Shown: positions 26,149-35,238 of the stretch, one piece after another
How the letters are laid out: every line of letters starts with the position of its first letter
Position numbering within the stretch: the first letter of the stretch is position 1
From: Nostoc sp. FACHB-280
GTDB lineage: Bacteria; Cyanobacteriota; Cyanobacteriia; Cyanobacteriales; Nostocaceae
Length of the DNA stretch: 64,000 nucleotides
Assembly: GCF_014697615.1 (NCBI RefSeq)
Contig: NZ_JACJSD010000022.1
Span: 40,896 to 104,895, forward strand
Reading direction: 5' to 3'
Notes under the pieces: model-generated
Seen by the model: only the letters and a program-made list of their open reading frames with translations
Database searches by the model: none
Told to the model about the DNA's origin: nothing
Made by a program: the position numbers and the translations under genes

Positions 26149-26203
26149 ATGGTCAATGGTCAATTCAAATGACTATTGACCATTGACAAATGACTATTGA
26201 CAA
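26149..26203. repeat. Short tandem repeats (TGACTATTGAC/TCAATGGTCA units)
   Basis: ATGGTCAATGGTCAAT is followed by two ATGACTATTGAC units with an inverted relation. This fills the 64 bases between the TIGR02652 gene and the next gene. Confidence 0.75.
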
Positions 26204-26206
26204 ATT

Positions 26207-26650
26207 ATGCACCACGCCTCTATCCGCACTGCGAATATTCATCGCGCGATCGCTTTTTATGAATTGTTGGGGTTTACCGTATGTGAACGCTTCACTACAG
26301 GCTATACCCTGGCTTGTTGGATGGAAGGCTTAGGCGGACGCATTGAACTGATTCAAATTCCCCAACCCAAACCTGCGCCTGATGCGTTTGATGATGAGCA
26401 TTATGTTGGGTATTATCATTTGTCTTTTGATTTAACGGCAGTCACACCAGATTTACCTAGCTGGTTAATAAATTTAAAAACCAGCTTTGCATTAGCAGCA
26501 CAAAACCAGCCAGAACAATTCTCACCCCTGAAAATCCTTTTAGAGCCGACACAACAGCAAATAGGCGATCGCATCTGGGAAGTTGCCTTCATTGCAGACA
26601 GTGATGGTTTACCTCTAGAATTTATTCGGACTTTAACTAAACTCGGTTAA
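26207..26650 (+). CDS. VOC family protein
   Basis: A 147-residue single-domain vicinal oxygen chelate protein. It opens with MHHASIRTANIHRAIAFYELLGF (candidate metal ligand His3), then IELIQIPQP, GYYHLSFDL (His) and DSDGLPLEFI (Glu), giving the usual His/His/Glu metal set. Substrate unknown. It does not look close to the VOC protein at 5527. It begins with no spacer after the repeat array, and the ATG immediately gives the conserved HHA start. Confidence 0.85.
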   Translation: MHHASIRTANIHRAIAFYELLGFTVCERFTTGYTLACWMEGLGGRIELIQIPQPKPAPDAFDDEHYVGYYHLSFDLTAVTPDLPSWLINLKTSFALAAQNQPEQFSPLKILLEPTQQQIGDRIWEVAFIADSDGLPLEFIRTLTKLG

Positions 26651-26674
26651 ATAAACTTGGCTCTTTATATAATT

Positions 26675-26714
26675 TTTGTTACTAGACTAAATATACTCTT
26701 TGTTACTAGACTAA
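26675..26714. repeat. Direct repeat of TTTGTTACTAGACTAA
   Basis: Two exact 16-base copies (26675-26690 and 26699-26714) lie 24 bases apart in the region upstream of the M16 peptidase gene. They could be a duplicated protein-binding site or slippage. Confidence 0.75.
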
Positions 26715-26823
26715 TTTTTCTCTGGTAGTGTCTCTGATTTCAGTGATCCCGAAGAAAGAATAGACTACTAATAATCACGCTTATAAATATATAATTGCAT
26801 TTAATAAAAACATCTACCAAAAA

Positions 26824-29721
26824 ATGTCTCTGTTTTTTATAGGGTATAGATATCGTTGGTCATTCTTATTTTTAAGTCTGTGGATAATCACAGTATTTTG
26901 CTTAAGTACTCAACCCGCTGATAGCAAATATATAGCTAAAATCAAATCAGACAATACTCACACACAATTGATTGCAACTCATATAAATAACCCAACAATT
27001 ACAGCCAACGTTCGTAAAACAGTATTAGAAAATGGTCTGACTGTTTTAACAAAAGAAGTGCATACTGCGCCAGTTGTCAGTGTGCAAATGTGGTACAAAG
27101 TTGGTTCACGCTATGAAGCACCAGGAACTAACGGGATTGCACATCAACTTGAACACATGATGTTTAAAGGTACAAAAAATCGTCCAGTGCAATTTGGTCG
27201 ATTATTTAGTGCTTTAGGTAGCGACTCCAACGCTTTTACGAGTTATGACCAAACAGCTTATTACAACACTGTAGAACGGGAAAAACTCAAAGCACTGCTA
27301 GTTTTAGAAGCAGATAGAATGCAAAATTCTCTGATGGAACCAGAACAACTAGCAACAGAAAAACGAGTAGTAATTTCAGAATTACAAGGTTACGAAAATA
27401 GTCCAGAATACCGCCTCAACCGTGCTGTTATGCACGCCTTATTTCCCAATCATGCTTATGGATTACCTGTGGGTGGTAACAAAGCAGATGTTGAGAAATT
27501 TCAAGTTGAGCAAGTCAAGGAATATTACCGCAAATTTTATACTCCTGATAATGCTGTATTAGTAATTGTGGGAGATTTTCAAACGAGCAAAACCCTAGAA
27601 ACTGTCAAAGAAATATTTGGTAAGTTACCGAAGAGGCAGGAGGCAGAAGGCAGAAGGCAGGAGGCAGAAGTAGATAGTTTATTACTCAGCACTCACACTT
27701 CAAGTTCGCTCAGTGTACAGCACTCAGCACTCAACACTCCCCTAATATTAAGAGAACAGGGAGCCGCAGCGATGCTGCAAGTGGTTTATCCACTGCCTAA
27801 TTTGCATCACCCAGATATTCCTGCTTTGGAAGTGCTGGATTACATTTTGACAGAGGGGAGGAACTCACGGCTTTATCAGACATTGGTGGAATCTGGTTTA
27901 GCAAGTGAAGTGACTGCTTCGGTTTCTAGCTTGCAAGAGGCTGGCTGGTATGAGTTGTTAGTGACAGCAGATGATCATCAAGATTTGAAGAAGATTGAAA
28001 AAATACTAAATCGTGCGATCGCTAATTTAGTCCAAAAAGGAGTCAAACCAGAGGAATTAACCAGGGCTAAAATGCAGGTAGAAGCTGGGGTAATTTTGAG
28101 TAATCGGGATATCACTAGCCAAGCAATGCAATTAGCTAATGATGAAATAACTGCTGGTGACTATCGCTATACTGACTGCTATTTAGAGGCTGTTAGTCAA
28201 GTGACAGATGCGGATATTGTCAATGTAGCCAAAAAATATCTTCAACCAGAAACCCGCGTTGTTGGATTATTTCAGCCGACTGAACAAAATGTAACGGAAA
28301 CGGGTAAAAAATTTAACTTAAATCAAACTAAAGAAAATTTATCTGCTGCTACACCTTTGGCTGTATCAGAAATAGATAAATATTTACCACCGCTAGAAGA
28401 AACAACAGATATTGTTAAAAAAGTCTCCCACAACGCGAGTCAAAAAAATTCTACTCTGGCGTTACCAGAGCAATTTACTTTAGCTAACGGTTTAAAAGTA
28501 TTACTATTACCTGATAAAAGTACACCCACAGTAACTTTAAACGGTCACATCAAAGCCGGAAAAGAATTTGATGCGGAACATCAAGCAGGATTGGCATCTT
28601 TGGTGGCTGATAACTTAATGAGTGGGACAAAAAGCAAAAATGCTTTAACTCTGGCGAAGGCTTTAGAAGAAAGAGGCGCATCGTTGGATTTTACAGCTTA
28701 TCGTGAAGGTGTGCGAATTGAAGGCGATGGTTTAGCCGTAGACTTACCGATTCTGATTGAGACTTTAGCAGATGCGGTGAAAAACAGTACATTTCCCAAA
28801 AAAGAATTGGAATTAAACCGCCAGCAAGCTTTAACTGACTTGAAACAGGAATTGGATGATCCCGCAGAAGTCGCAAAAAGAATTTTTGTTCAATCTCTTT
28901 ATCCGAAACAACATCCTTTACATACTTTTCCGACAGAAAAGAGTCTGAAACAAATTAAGCGAGAGGATGTAATTGCGTTTAAAGCTAAATATTATCGTCC
29001 AGATACAACAGTGCTGGTGATAGTAGGAGATTTTGAACCTACCCAAGTGCGATCGCTCATCGAAAAATCATTAGGCGATTGGCAAGTGAGTGGTCAACCA
29101 CCAACAATCCAATATCCAAATGTAAAATTACCAGATAATCTCTTACGTGTAAACCCGGTGATGGCAGGGAAAGCGCAAGCGATTACTTTTATGGGTAACA
29201 CAGGTATTAATCGTCAAGACCCCCGCTATTATCCGTCTTTAGTCTTAAATCAAATTTTGGGAGGCGATACATTATCTAGTTATTTAGGTGCAGAAGTGCG
29301 CGATCGCCAAGGGCTAACTTATGGTATTTATAGTTACTTGCAAGCGCAAAAAAATGCTGGGACATTTTGGATAGAAATGCAAACTAGTCCAGAAGATAGC
29401 AACAAAGCGATCGCTAGTACCCGCAAACTTATACAAGAAATTCATCAGCAAGGTGTCACAGCCAATGATGTAGAAACAGCTAAAAACACCTTAGTTAGTA
29501 ACTACAAAATTTCTCTCGCTGACCCTGAAGAATTAGCACATACAATGCTGATGAATCAGGTATATGGAATGGACATTACAGAACTAAATTCCTTTGCTGA
29601 TAAAATCAAACAAGTTTCTCTTACTCAAGTAAATCAAGCAGCTCGTGAATTACTCCACCCAGATAAAATTGTGGTGGTGACAGCAGGCCCGGCTGTAATT
29701 GCAGATAAAAATCATGAGTGA
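26824..29721 (+). CDS. M16 family zinc metallopeptidase (fused pair)
   Basis: A 965-residue secreted or membrane-anchored M16 (pitrilysin/insulinase) protein with two tandem halves. A hydrophobic N-terminus (about 10-32) is a signal or anchor. The first half has the inverted zinc motif HQLEH at residues 107-111 and a third ligand, Glu, at about 186 (VVISELQGYE). The second half (about 545-955) lacks HxxEH, as usual for the inactive partner, and has LLPDKSTPTVTLNGHIKAG. It should form a clam-shell that degrades peptides in the periplasm. Residues 270-308 are encoded by dispersed repeat DNA inserted in frame. No neighbours suggest a substrate. Confidence 0.92.
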   Translation: MSLFFIGYRYRWSFLFLSLWIITVFCLSTQPADSKYIAKIKSDNTHTQLIATHINNPTITANVRKTVLENGLTVLTKEVHTAPVVSVQMWYKVGSRYEAPGTNGIAHQLEHMMFKGTKNRPVQFGRLFSALGSDSNAFTSYDQTAYYNTVEREKLKALLVLEADRMQNSLMEPEQLATEKRVVISELQGYENSPEYRLNRAVMHALFPNHAYGLPVGGNKADVEKFQVEQVKEYYRKFYTPDNAVLVIVGDFQTSKTLETVKEIFGKLPKRQEAEGRRQEAEVDSLLLSTHTSSSLSVQHSALNTPLILREQGAAAMLQVVYPLPNLHHPDIPALEVLDYILTEGRNSRLYQTLVESGLASEVTASVSSLQEAGWYELLVTADDHQDLKKIEKILNRAIANLVQKGVKPEELTRAKMQVEAGVILSNRDITSQAMQLANDEITAGDYRYTDCYLEAVSQVTDADIVNVAKKYLQPETRVVGLFQPTEQNVTETGKKFNLNQTKENLSAATPLAVSEIDKYLPPLEETTDIVKKVSHNASQKNSTLALPEQFTLANGLKVLLLPDKSTPTVTLNGHIKAGKEFDAEHQAGLASLVADNLMSGTKSKNALTLAKALEERGASLDFTAYREGVRIEGDGLAVDLPILIETLADAVKNSTFPKKELELNRQQALTDLKQELDDPAEVAKRIFVQSLYPKQHPLHTFPTEKSLKQIKREDVIAFKAKYYRPDTTVLVIVGDFEPTQVRSLIEKSLGDWQVSGQPPTIQYPNVKLPDNLLRVNPVMAGKAQAITFMGNTGINRQDPRYYPSLVLNQILGGDTLSSYLGAEVRDRQGLTYGIYSYLQAQKNAGTFWIEMQTSPEDSNKAIASTRKLIQEIHQQGVTANDVETAKNTLVSNYKISLADPEELAHTMLMNQVYGMDITELNSFADKIKQVSLTQVNQAARELLHPDKIVVVTAGPAVIADKNHE
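27632..27739. repeat. Dispersed repeats embedded in frame inside the M16 gene
   Basis: GGCAGGA/GGCAGAA heptads (27636-27670), the complement of the intergenic repeat at 3806, are followed by ACTCAGCACTC-type units (27683-27739). They translate to a Glu/Arg/Gln stretch and then a Ser/Thr-rich stretch (about residues 270-308) between two conserved parts of the peptidase. Confidence 0.85.
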
Positions 29722-29731
29722 TTTGAGGAAT

Positions 29732-29815
29732 GCAAAAGTAAAAAGGTGAGCCATTGCGGTGGACGGGTTTCCCGGCATAAAGCAAATGGTGAACCCGAAG
29801 GGCAAAAGTAAAAAG
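29732..29815. repeat. Short element flanked by 14-base direct repeats
   Basis: GCAAAAGTAAAAAG occurs at 29732-29745 and again at 29802-29815, enclosing 56 bases that start GTGAGCCATTGCGG and end GAACCCGAAGG. At 39795-39808 the 14-mer occurs once, followed by the same ATATTTATACCA context, consistent with an unoccupied site. Confidence 0.6.
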
Positions 29816-29909
29816 AAAGAATATTTATACCAAAATCCCAACCTGTACTAGAGGCTAGGGGTTAGATATTATGAGTAATTAATAATTTTATACAGGGGTT
29901 AAAAAACTA

Positions 29910-30401
29910 ATGAAAATTTCTTTAATAACAAAATTCAGACCTCAGACTTTATACTTCATATTTCAATTTTCTTTGCTACTTAGCCTGAGTTTTGTTAATT
30001 TTATGCCATCAGCCATTGCAGCAAATATTCCTAGCGATTTGCTCAAGCAACCAGCTACAGAAATTACAGTTAGCTTGGGTAATGCTGCTAACGAACTCAA
30101 ATTTGAACCAAATCATTTAGAATTAATCGCAGGTAAACGCTATCTACTGCAACTCAAAAATCCTAGCCAATTAAAGCATTATTTTACTGCTAAAGATTTT
30201 TCTGATGGCATTTGGACGCAAAAAGTAGAAGCCGGAAAAGTAGAAATTAAAGGGGCTATTCACGAATTAGAATTAAAACCCGGTGCTGAGGCTGAATGGG
30301 TTTTTGTTCCTTTAAAAAGCGGCAAATATAACTTACACTGTACTATACCAGGACATACAGACGCTGGGATGACAGGGGAAATCATCATCAGTAATTCATA
30401 A
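29910..30401 (+). CDS. Periplasmic cupredoxin-domain copper protein
   Basis: A 163-residue secreted blue-copper-type protein. The signal peptide spans about residues 1-38 (cleavage near SAIAANI). The cupredoxin fold carries a full type 1 copper set: His (QLKHYF, about residue 89), Cys and His (LHCTIPGHTDAGM) and the final Met. It resembles plastocyanin-like or nitrosocyanin-like single-domain cupredoxins more than true PetE, because the His loop and spacing differ. Likely a periplasmic electron carrier or copper-handling protein. Alone on its strand, 236 bases before map. Confidence 0.85.
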   Translation: MKISLITKFRPQTLYFIFQFSLLLSLSFVNFMPSAIAANIPSDLLKQPATEITVSLGNAANELKFEPNHLELIAGKRYLLQLKNPSQLKHYFTAKDFSDGIWTQKVEAGKVEIKGAIHELELKPGAEAEWVFVPLKSGKYNLHCTIPGHTDAGMTGEIIISNS

Positions 30402-30637
30402 TTACTTTTGCCAATCAGTTATCTTTCCTTAGTTAGATATAGCTTGTCCTCTTCTACTCAGGGAAAAAATTTATCTGCGTCCATCTGCGGTTAATAACTC
30501 TAATCCTCCAACCACAGACACTAACAAACTTTCAAACCTATTAACTGCTATAACTTAAATATAGATATAGTTTCTCAATTATTCTATAAAAAGCACGGAA
30601 TCCGTAGCGACAAAGCATCAGCAATTATTATCAGCAC

Positions 30638-31465
30638 ATGAACATTTTTAGCAACTTGCTTTCTCAACCAGTTAAAGTCACACCGTCACCAAAACAGCGT
30701 CGGGGAATTGAAATCAAATCGCCGCGTGAAGTGGAAATTATGCGGCAATCTGCGAAAATTGTCGCAACGGTGCTGAAAGAAATTTCTGAATTGGTCAAAC
30801 CAGGGATGACAACAGCCGACTTGGATGCTTACGCGGAAAAGCGCATCCGGGAAATGGACGCAACACCCAGTTTCAAAGGATATCACGGATTTAAAGGCTC
30901 TATTTGCTCCAGTATTAACAATGAAGTCGTGCATGGTATTCCTAGTCCGAAAAAAGTCATTCGTGCTGGGGATGTCTTAAAAGTAGATACAGGTGCTTAT
31001 TACCAAGGTTTTCACGGCGATTCTTGCATTACAATTGCTGTGGAGGAAGTCACTCCAGAAGCCGCTAGACTGATTCGTGTAGCTGAGGAAGCTTTGTATA
31101 AAGGTATAGAACAAGTGAAAGCAGGTGCATATCTGCTTGACTTAGCTGGCGCGATCGAAGACCATGTAAAAGCCAATGGTTACAGTGTGGTAGAAGAGTT
31201 CACTGGACATGGCGTTGGTCGGAACTTGCACGAAGAACCATCAGTGTTTAACTTCCGCACCAGAGAAATGCCAAATGTAAAATTGCGTGCGGGAATGACT
31301 TTGGCAATTGAACCAATTTTAAATGCAGGTTCTAAACATACACGTACATTAGCTGACCGTTGGACTGCGGTAACGGTAGACAATTCTCTATCGGCTCAGT
31401 TTGAGCATACGGTGTTGGTGACGGAAACTGGTTATGAAATTTTGACCGATCGCACTAAAGTATAG
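30638..31465 (+). CDS. map: Type I methionine aminopeptidase
   Basis: A 275-residue enzyme removing N-terminal Met from nascent proteins. The five metal ligands are visible in order: Asp in [16 protein letters not shown] (first and second Asp), His in [12 protein letters not shown], Glu in AIEPILNAG, and Glu in QFEHTVLVT. There is a short N-terminal extension (about residues 1-25) before the conserved [16 protein letters not shown]. Cyanobacteria carry several map genes; this is the standard cytoplasmic form. A strong terminator with 13-base arms lies about 95 bases downstream. Confidence 0.95.
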   Translation: MNIFSNLLSQPVKVTPSPKQRRGIEIKSPREVEIMRQSAKIVATVLKEISELVKPGMTTADLDAYAEKRIREMDATPSFKGYHGFKGSICSSINNEVVHGIPSPKKVIRAGDVLKVDTGAYYQGFHGDSCITIAVEEVTPEAARLIRVAEEALYKGIEQVKAGAYLLDLAGAIEDHVKANGYSVVEEFTGHGVGRNLHEEPSVFNFRTREMPNVKLRAGMTLAIEPILNAGSKHTRTLADRWTAVTVDNSLSAQFEHTVLVTETGYEILTDRTKV

Positions 31466-31559
31466 TAGGTAATAGGTGACAGGTGACAGATTTAAAAGTC
31501 TTTTGCTGTCGTTGATATGTCCTAATTTCCTAATTATTGCTATAAGTTACAGCGATCGC

Positions 31560-31610
31560 AATTCATCCCAACAGCACAGTTGATAAATTAACGTTGGGAT
31601 GAATTTTTGC
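31560..31610 (+). terminator. Terminator downstream of map
   Basis: AATTCATCCCAAC (31560-31572) pairs perfectly with GTTGGGATGAATT (31593-31605) and is followed by TTT. It closes the map transcript. Confidence 0.85.
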
Positions 31611-31684
31611 TGTTTAAGTTCTAATACGGTAATGAGAGTTGATTTCTCAATTTTTGTTTTACCTGTTAGAGAATGAGTAAGATT

Positions 31685-31742
31685 TGGGGGATTCTCCCCC
31701 ACACCCCCGATTGGGGGACGGTTGCGTCCCCCAAACCCCCTC
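31685..31742. repeat. G/C-run hairpin repeat
   Basis: Alternating GGGGG and CCCCC blocks (GGGGATTCTCCCCC, CCCCCGATTGGGGG, GGACGGTTGCGTCC) form overlapping hairpins. It resembles dispersed Nostocales repeats. It is one of the structures that fill the 567 bases between map and uvsE, where I see no gene. Confidence 0.7.
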
Positions 31743-31793
31743 CAAAATCATTTTTTCGTTTTTTATTAGTTTTGTTGTAATTTAGTGTTCTTT

Positions 31794-31916
31794 AGGACTT
31801 ACGCAACTGGCATATTTTTTCTGTAGGGTGTGTGACGCAACGAGAAAATTTGAACGTAGTCATCAGATTTATAGCGTCACGCACCAACCACCAATTTTGA
31901 CACTTACGTAAGTCCT
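31794..31916. mobile_element. MITE-like element, second copy of the AGGACTTACGCA family
   Basis: The left end AGGACTTACGCA (31794-31805) is identical to the element at 11108. The right end TACGTAAGTCCT (31905-31916) matches with one substitution. The interior has a further inverted pair (GTGTGTGACGCA and GCGTCACGCAC). 123 bases, no coding capacity. Confidence 0.7.
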
Positions 31917-32032
31917 GTCTGAACTGTATTGGTATAAGTCCAATATCGGAAAAATTCATCCCACAGGAACTAAACACAGAAACTAGAAATGAGTTCAATC
32001 AAGAAATAGGTAAAACTTTAGCATTTGCGAAC

Positions 32033-32980
32033 ATGACCACCATTGAATGTCAAAATCTAGGTAATCAACAGCGATCGCCTCAAACTATTCTGCCAAACTT
32101 AGGTTTAGTTTGTATTACAATTTCTCAAAAAGTCCGCTTTAAAACAATCACACGCACACGCTATTTAAAACTATCCCTAAAAGAACGGGAAAGTATCTTA
32201 CGAGAGCTTTATCAACATAACTTACAGCGATTGCATGATGCGTTGACTTTTTGTGAACAGAATCAAATTCGCCTTTATCGTATGACTTCTAATTTATTTC
32301 CGATGAATGATTTAGAAGACAAAATTGGCGAAAATATCTTAGAAGAAATGGCTGATGAGTTGAGTAAAATTGGTCAACGTGCAGTCGCCCTTGGTATCAG
32401 AATGGTATTACATCCTGATCAATTTGTAGTGCTGAGTTCCGATTCACCAGAAGTTGTACAAACTAGTATCAATATCTTAGCCAGACACGCGCGAGACTTG
32501 GATTTACTGGGTTTACCTCGTTCGCCTTGGTCGTTGATGAACATTCATGGTGGTAAATCGCAACGCGCCGAAAAGTTAATACAAGTAATTTCAGAATTAC
32601 CAGAAGCGATTAAAAGTCGCTTAACTTTGGAAAACGACGAATACGCCTATAGCGCCAGTGAAATTTTAGCAGTGTGCCAAGCCGCGAAAATTCCCTTGGT
32701 ATTCGACGCTCATCACCATATTTGCCACGAAAATTTAGACAGCTACAATGAGCCGAGTGTGGCTACGATGTTTGAGGCGGCGAGGGAAACTTGGAAAAAC
32801 CCAGATTGGCAATTAGTTCATATTTCCAACGGTGAAACAGCCTTTAAAGATAGAAAACACAGTGATTTCATTAATGCTATGCCTGATATCTATCATCAAG
32901 CACCGTGGATAGAAGTGGAAGCTAAACGCAAAGAAGAAGCGATCGCCCATTTGCGTAGTTGGTGGCTTGTGGGACAATAA
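32033..32980 (+). CDS. uvsE: UV damage endonuclease UvsE/UvdE
   Basis: A 315-residue TIM-barrel endonuclease that nicks DNA 5' of UV photoproducts, an alternative to excision by UvrABC. The conserved order is NLGLVCIT, then QIRLYRMTSNLFP, LHPDQFVVLSS, NIHGGKSQRAE, LTLENDEYAYS (Glu metal ligand), PLVFDAHHHICHE (Asp/His ligands) and WQLVHISNG. All metal-site segments are intact. ATG at 32033; the preceding AT-rich sequence lacks a strong ribosome site. Followed 58 bases later by an Hsp70-like gene on the same strand. Confidence 0.93.
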   Translation: MTTIECQNLGNQQRSPQTILPNLGLVCITISQKVRFKTITRTRYLKLSLKERESILRELYQHNLQRLHDALTFCEQNQIRLYRMTSNLFPMNDLEDKIGENILEEMADELSKIGQRAVALGIRMVLHPDQFVVLSSDSPEVVQTSINILARHARDLDLLGLPRSPWSLMNIHGGKSQRAEKLIQVISELPEAIKSRLTLENDEYAYSASEILAVCQAAKIPLVFDAHHHICHENLDSYNEPSVATMFEAARETWKNPDWQLVHISNGETAFKDRKHSDFINAMPDIYHQAPWIEVEAKRKEEAIAHLRSWWLVGQ

Positions 32981-33038
32981 TATTTTTGTTGAGAAAATTT
33001 TGCCCTACCTTGCCTTGGCATGGAATAATTAAGAGACT

Positions 33039-34637
33039 ATGGCGATCGCAATCGATTTTGGTACTAGCAACACAGTCATTGCCCGTTGGAATCCCGTCAC
33101 CCAGCAGGCGGAAACTCTGAGTTTACCTGGTTTATCAATTCAACAAAGTCTCAATCCTCCACTTATTCCCAGTTTGGTATATGTGGAGGATGCAGCCCAG
33201 AGTAAAGTTTTAGTAGGGCAGCAAGTACGCGATCGCGGTTTGGATCTCAAAGGCGAATCTCGATTTTTCCGTAGTTTTAAGCGTGGTATCGGTGCAGAAA
33301 TTCAAGGCTTCTTACCAGAATTAGACGGAGAAACCGTCACCTTTGAACAAGTTGGACAATGGTTTCTCAATCAAGTAATTGAAAAACTAGCACCCTTAGA
33401 AGGTGGATTGGACTCACTGATCTTAACCGTCCCCGTCGATAGTTTTGAAGCTTACCGCCACTGGTTAGGTCAAGTTTGCCAAAGCCTTCCAGTCGAACAA
33501 GTGCGGATGTTGGATGAACCCACAGCCGCCGCCTTGGGTTATGGTTTGGCTGATCAAGAAAATCTCTTAGTGATTGACTTTGGTGGCGGTACTTTAGATT
33601 TATCTTTAGTCAAGTTAGATAAAGGCGCACAAGGTAATACTAAACCCATCGGATTTTTGCTCAAATTTGGTAATAAATCCCTAGCGGAAAATTCCAAGCA
33701 AAAAGTCAAAATGGCGCGTGTGTTGGCAAAAGCTGGGCAGAATTTAGGCGGAACAGATATTGATAATTGGTTAGTTGATTACTTTGCTAAAACTCAAGGC
33801 TTGCTAGTAAGTCCATTAACAACGAGATTAGCGGAAAAAGTCAAAATTCAGCTATCAACTCAAAACCAAGCCAGCGAAGTTTATTTTGATGATGAAACAT
33901 TTGAAAGTTACGAATTAAATTTAGACCGGGATAATTTAGAAAATATCCTTAAAGAACACGCATTTTTTGAGCGACTAGATGAGTCAATGACAAATCTGTT
34001 GCAACAAGCACGCCGCCAAGGAATTGAATTAGCAGATATTAATGCTGTGTTGTTAGTTGGGGGAACTGTCCAACTACCAGCAGTGCAGACATGGGTAAAA
34101 CAGTATTTTGCGCCAGAAAAAATCAGGTGTGAAAAGCCTTTTGAAGCGATCGCCCAAGGTGCATTACAGTTATCTCAAGGCGTGGAAATCAAAGACTTTC
34201 TCTACCACAGTTACGGGATTCGTTATTGGGATCGACGCAACCAGCGCCACAGTTGGCATCCGATTATTAAATCAGGGCAAGCTTACCCGATGAATCAAGC
34301 TGTAGAGTTATTTTTAGGCGCATCTGTGGAGAATCAACCCAGCATTGAGTTAATTATCGGAGAATTAGGCGCAGACACAGGTAATACCGAAGTTTATTTT
34401 GATGGCGATCGCTTAATTACCCGCCGTCTGGATAGCGGTGAAACCACTGTTAAACCTCTGAATGATAGCGCAGGCGCGAGAACCATTGCTCAACTCACAC
34501 CGCCAGGGTATCCGGGGAGCGATCGGGTAAAAATCCTCTTTCAAGTTGATGAACAACGCTTTTTACGCATCACTGTTGAGGATTTGTTGACGAATGACAC
34601 CTTGTTAGAAAATCAGCTTGTGGCGCAGTTGAGTTAA
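33039..34637 (+). CDS. Hsp70 family (DnaK-like) protein
   Basis: A 532-residue protein with an actin-like ATPase domain: phosphate-1 AIDFGTSNTVIARW at the very start, LDEPTAAALGYGL, phosphate-2 LLVIDFGGGTLDLSLV and adenosine motif AVLLVGGTVQLPAVQTW. A shortened substrate-binding part follows (about 370-530). It is shorter than DnaK (about 630) and lacks the C-terminal lid, as in the cyanobacterial divergent Hsp70 class. No DnaJ or GrpE gene is adjacent. Cytoplasmic. Its stop codon overlaps the left arm of a terminator hairpin. Confidence 0.9.
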   Translation: MAIAIDFGTSNTVIARWNPVTQQAETLSLPGLSIQQSLNPPLIPSLVYVEDAAQSKVLVGQQVRDRGLDLKGESRFFRSFKRGIGAEIQGFLPELDGETVTFEQVGQWFLNQVIEKLAPLEGGLDSLILTVPVDSFEAYRHWLGQVCQSLPVEQVRMLDEPTAAALGYGLADQENLLVIDFGGGTLDLSLVKLDKGAQGNTKPIGFLLKFGNKSLAENSKQKVKMARVLAKAGQNLGGTDIDNWLVDYFAKTQGLLVSPLTTRLAEKVKIQLSTQNQASEVYFDDETFESYELNLDRDNLENILKEHAFFERLDESMTNLLQQARRQGIELADINAVLLVGGTVQLPAVQTWVKQYFAPEKIRCEKPFEAIAQGALQLSQGVEIKDFLYHSYGIRYWDRRNQRHSWHPIIKSGQAYPMNQAVELFLGASVENQPSIELIIGELGADTGNTEVYFDGDRLITRRLDSGETTVKPLNDSAGARTIAQLTPPGYPGSDRVKILFQVDEQRFLRITVEDLLTNDTLLENQLVAQLS

Positions 34638-34671
34638 AGTATTTATACGATAGCGATCGCATAAATACTTT
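34636..34671. terminator. Hairpin with HIP1 in the loop, after the Hsp70-like gene
   Basis: AAAGTATTTAT (34636-34646) pairs perfectly with ATAAATACTTT (34661-34671), and the loop contains GCGATCGC. It begins within the Hsp70 stop codon. Confidence 0.7.
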
Positions 34672-34743
34672 AAGACTGTTTTGGATATTTGGCGAAAGAA
34701 ACACTCATTTTATATTTTTAAGAAGAGATACGATGATTTCATT

Positions 34744-35145
34744 TCAAAAGAATAAACCACCAACTGAACCACCGATGGAAGCCCTAAAGGCATATTTTAA
34801 TGTAGCCTTCAAAGCTACTACAGCAACCTGCATAGCCAATTTCTGAACTTCTTTTTCTAATTCCAGCCATATCTCGTCATTCAGAAATTCTCCACTGTAT
34901 AACGATTGCTCTTGATCATCAAGCTCATCTTCTATACTCTCTAGCTCAAATTCCTCATTTTTTTCTACACAAGCACTTTCGGCTTTTTCTATTTCATAAG
35001 AAAGTTCAATTTCCCGCTTCAACCATTCAAGTGCTTTCTTAGTTGCTTCATCTTTAGTATGACCTACTGCTGTTGCTTCAAATTCTTCATAACTAAGTGT
35101 TGCCTGGAACAATCCATTAACAATTGGTTTGATTTTTAGCTTCAT
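34744..35145 (-). CDS. Hypothetical protein, N-terminal HicB-like segment
   Basis: A 133-residue protein. The first 45 residues (KIKPIVNGLFQATLSYEEFEAT, then HTKDEATKKALEWLKREI) resemble the small beta-alpha antitoxin fold of HicB or DUF1902 proteins. A very acidic middle (about 60-90, EKNEEFELESIEDELDDQE) and a C-terminal hydrophobic helix with a glycine-rich end (SIGGSVGGLFF) follow. It may bind or anchor to membrane via its tail. It lies next to a restriction-modification pair on the same strand and shares its A+T richness, so it may belong to the same acquired island. No toxin partner is seen. Confidence 0.6.
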   Translation of the reverse strand: MKLKIKPIVNGLFQATLSYEEFEATAVGHTKDEATKKALEWLKREIELSYEIEKAESACVEKNEEFELESIEDELDDQEQSLYSGEFLNDEIWLELEKEVQKLAMQVAVVALKATLKYAFRASIGGSVGGLFF

Positions 35146-35238
35146 GTCTACAAATTTTGTCTCTTAACAGTTTAAGCTTGGATATTTCAAAAGCATAATC
35201 TTAGTAAAGTGACCCTTCCTATTCTTTGCAGTCCATTT

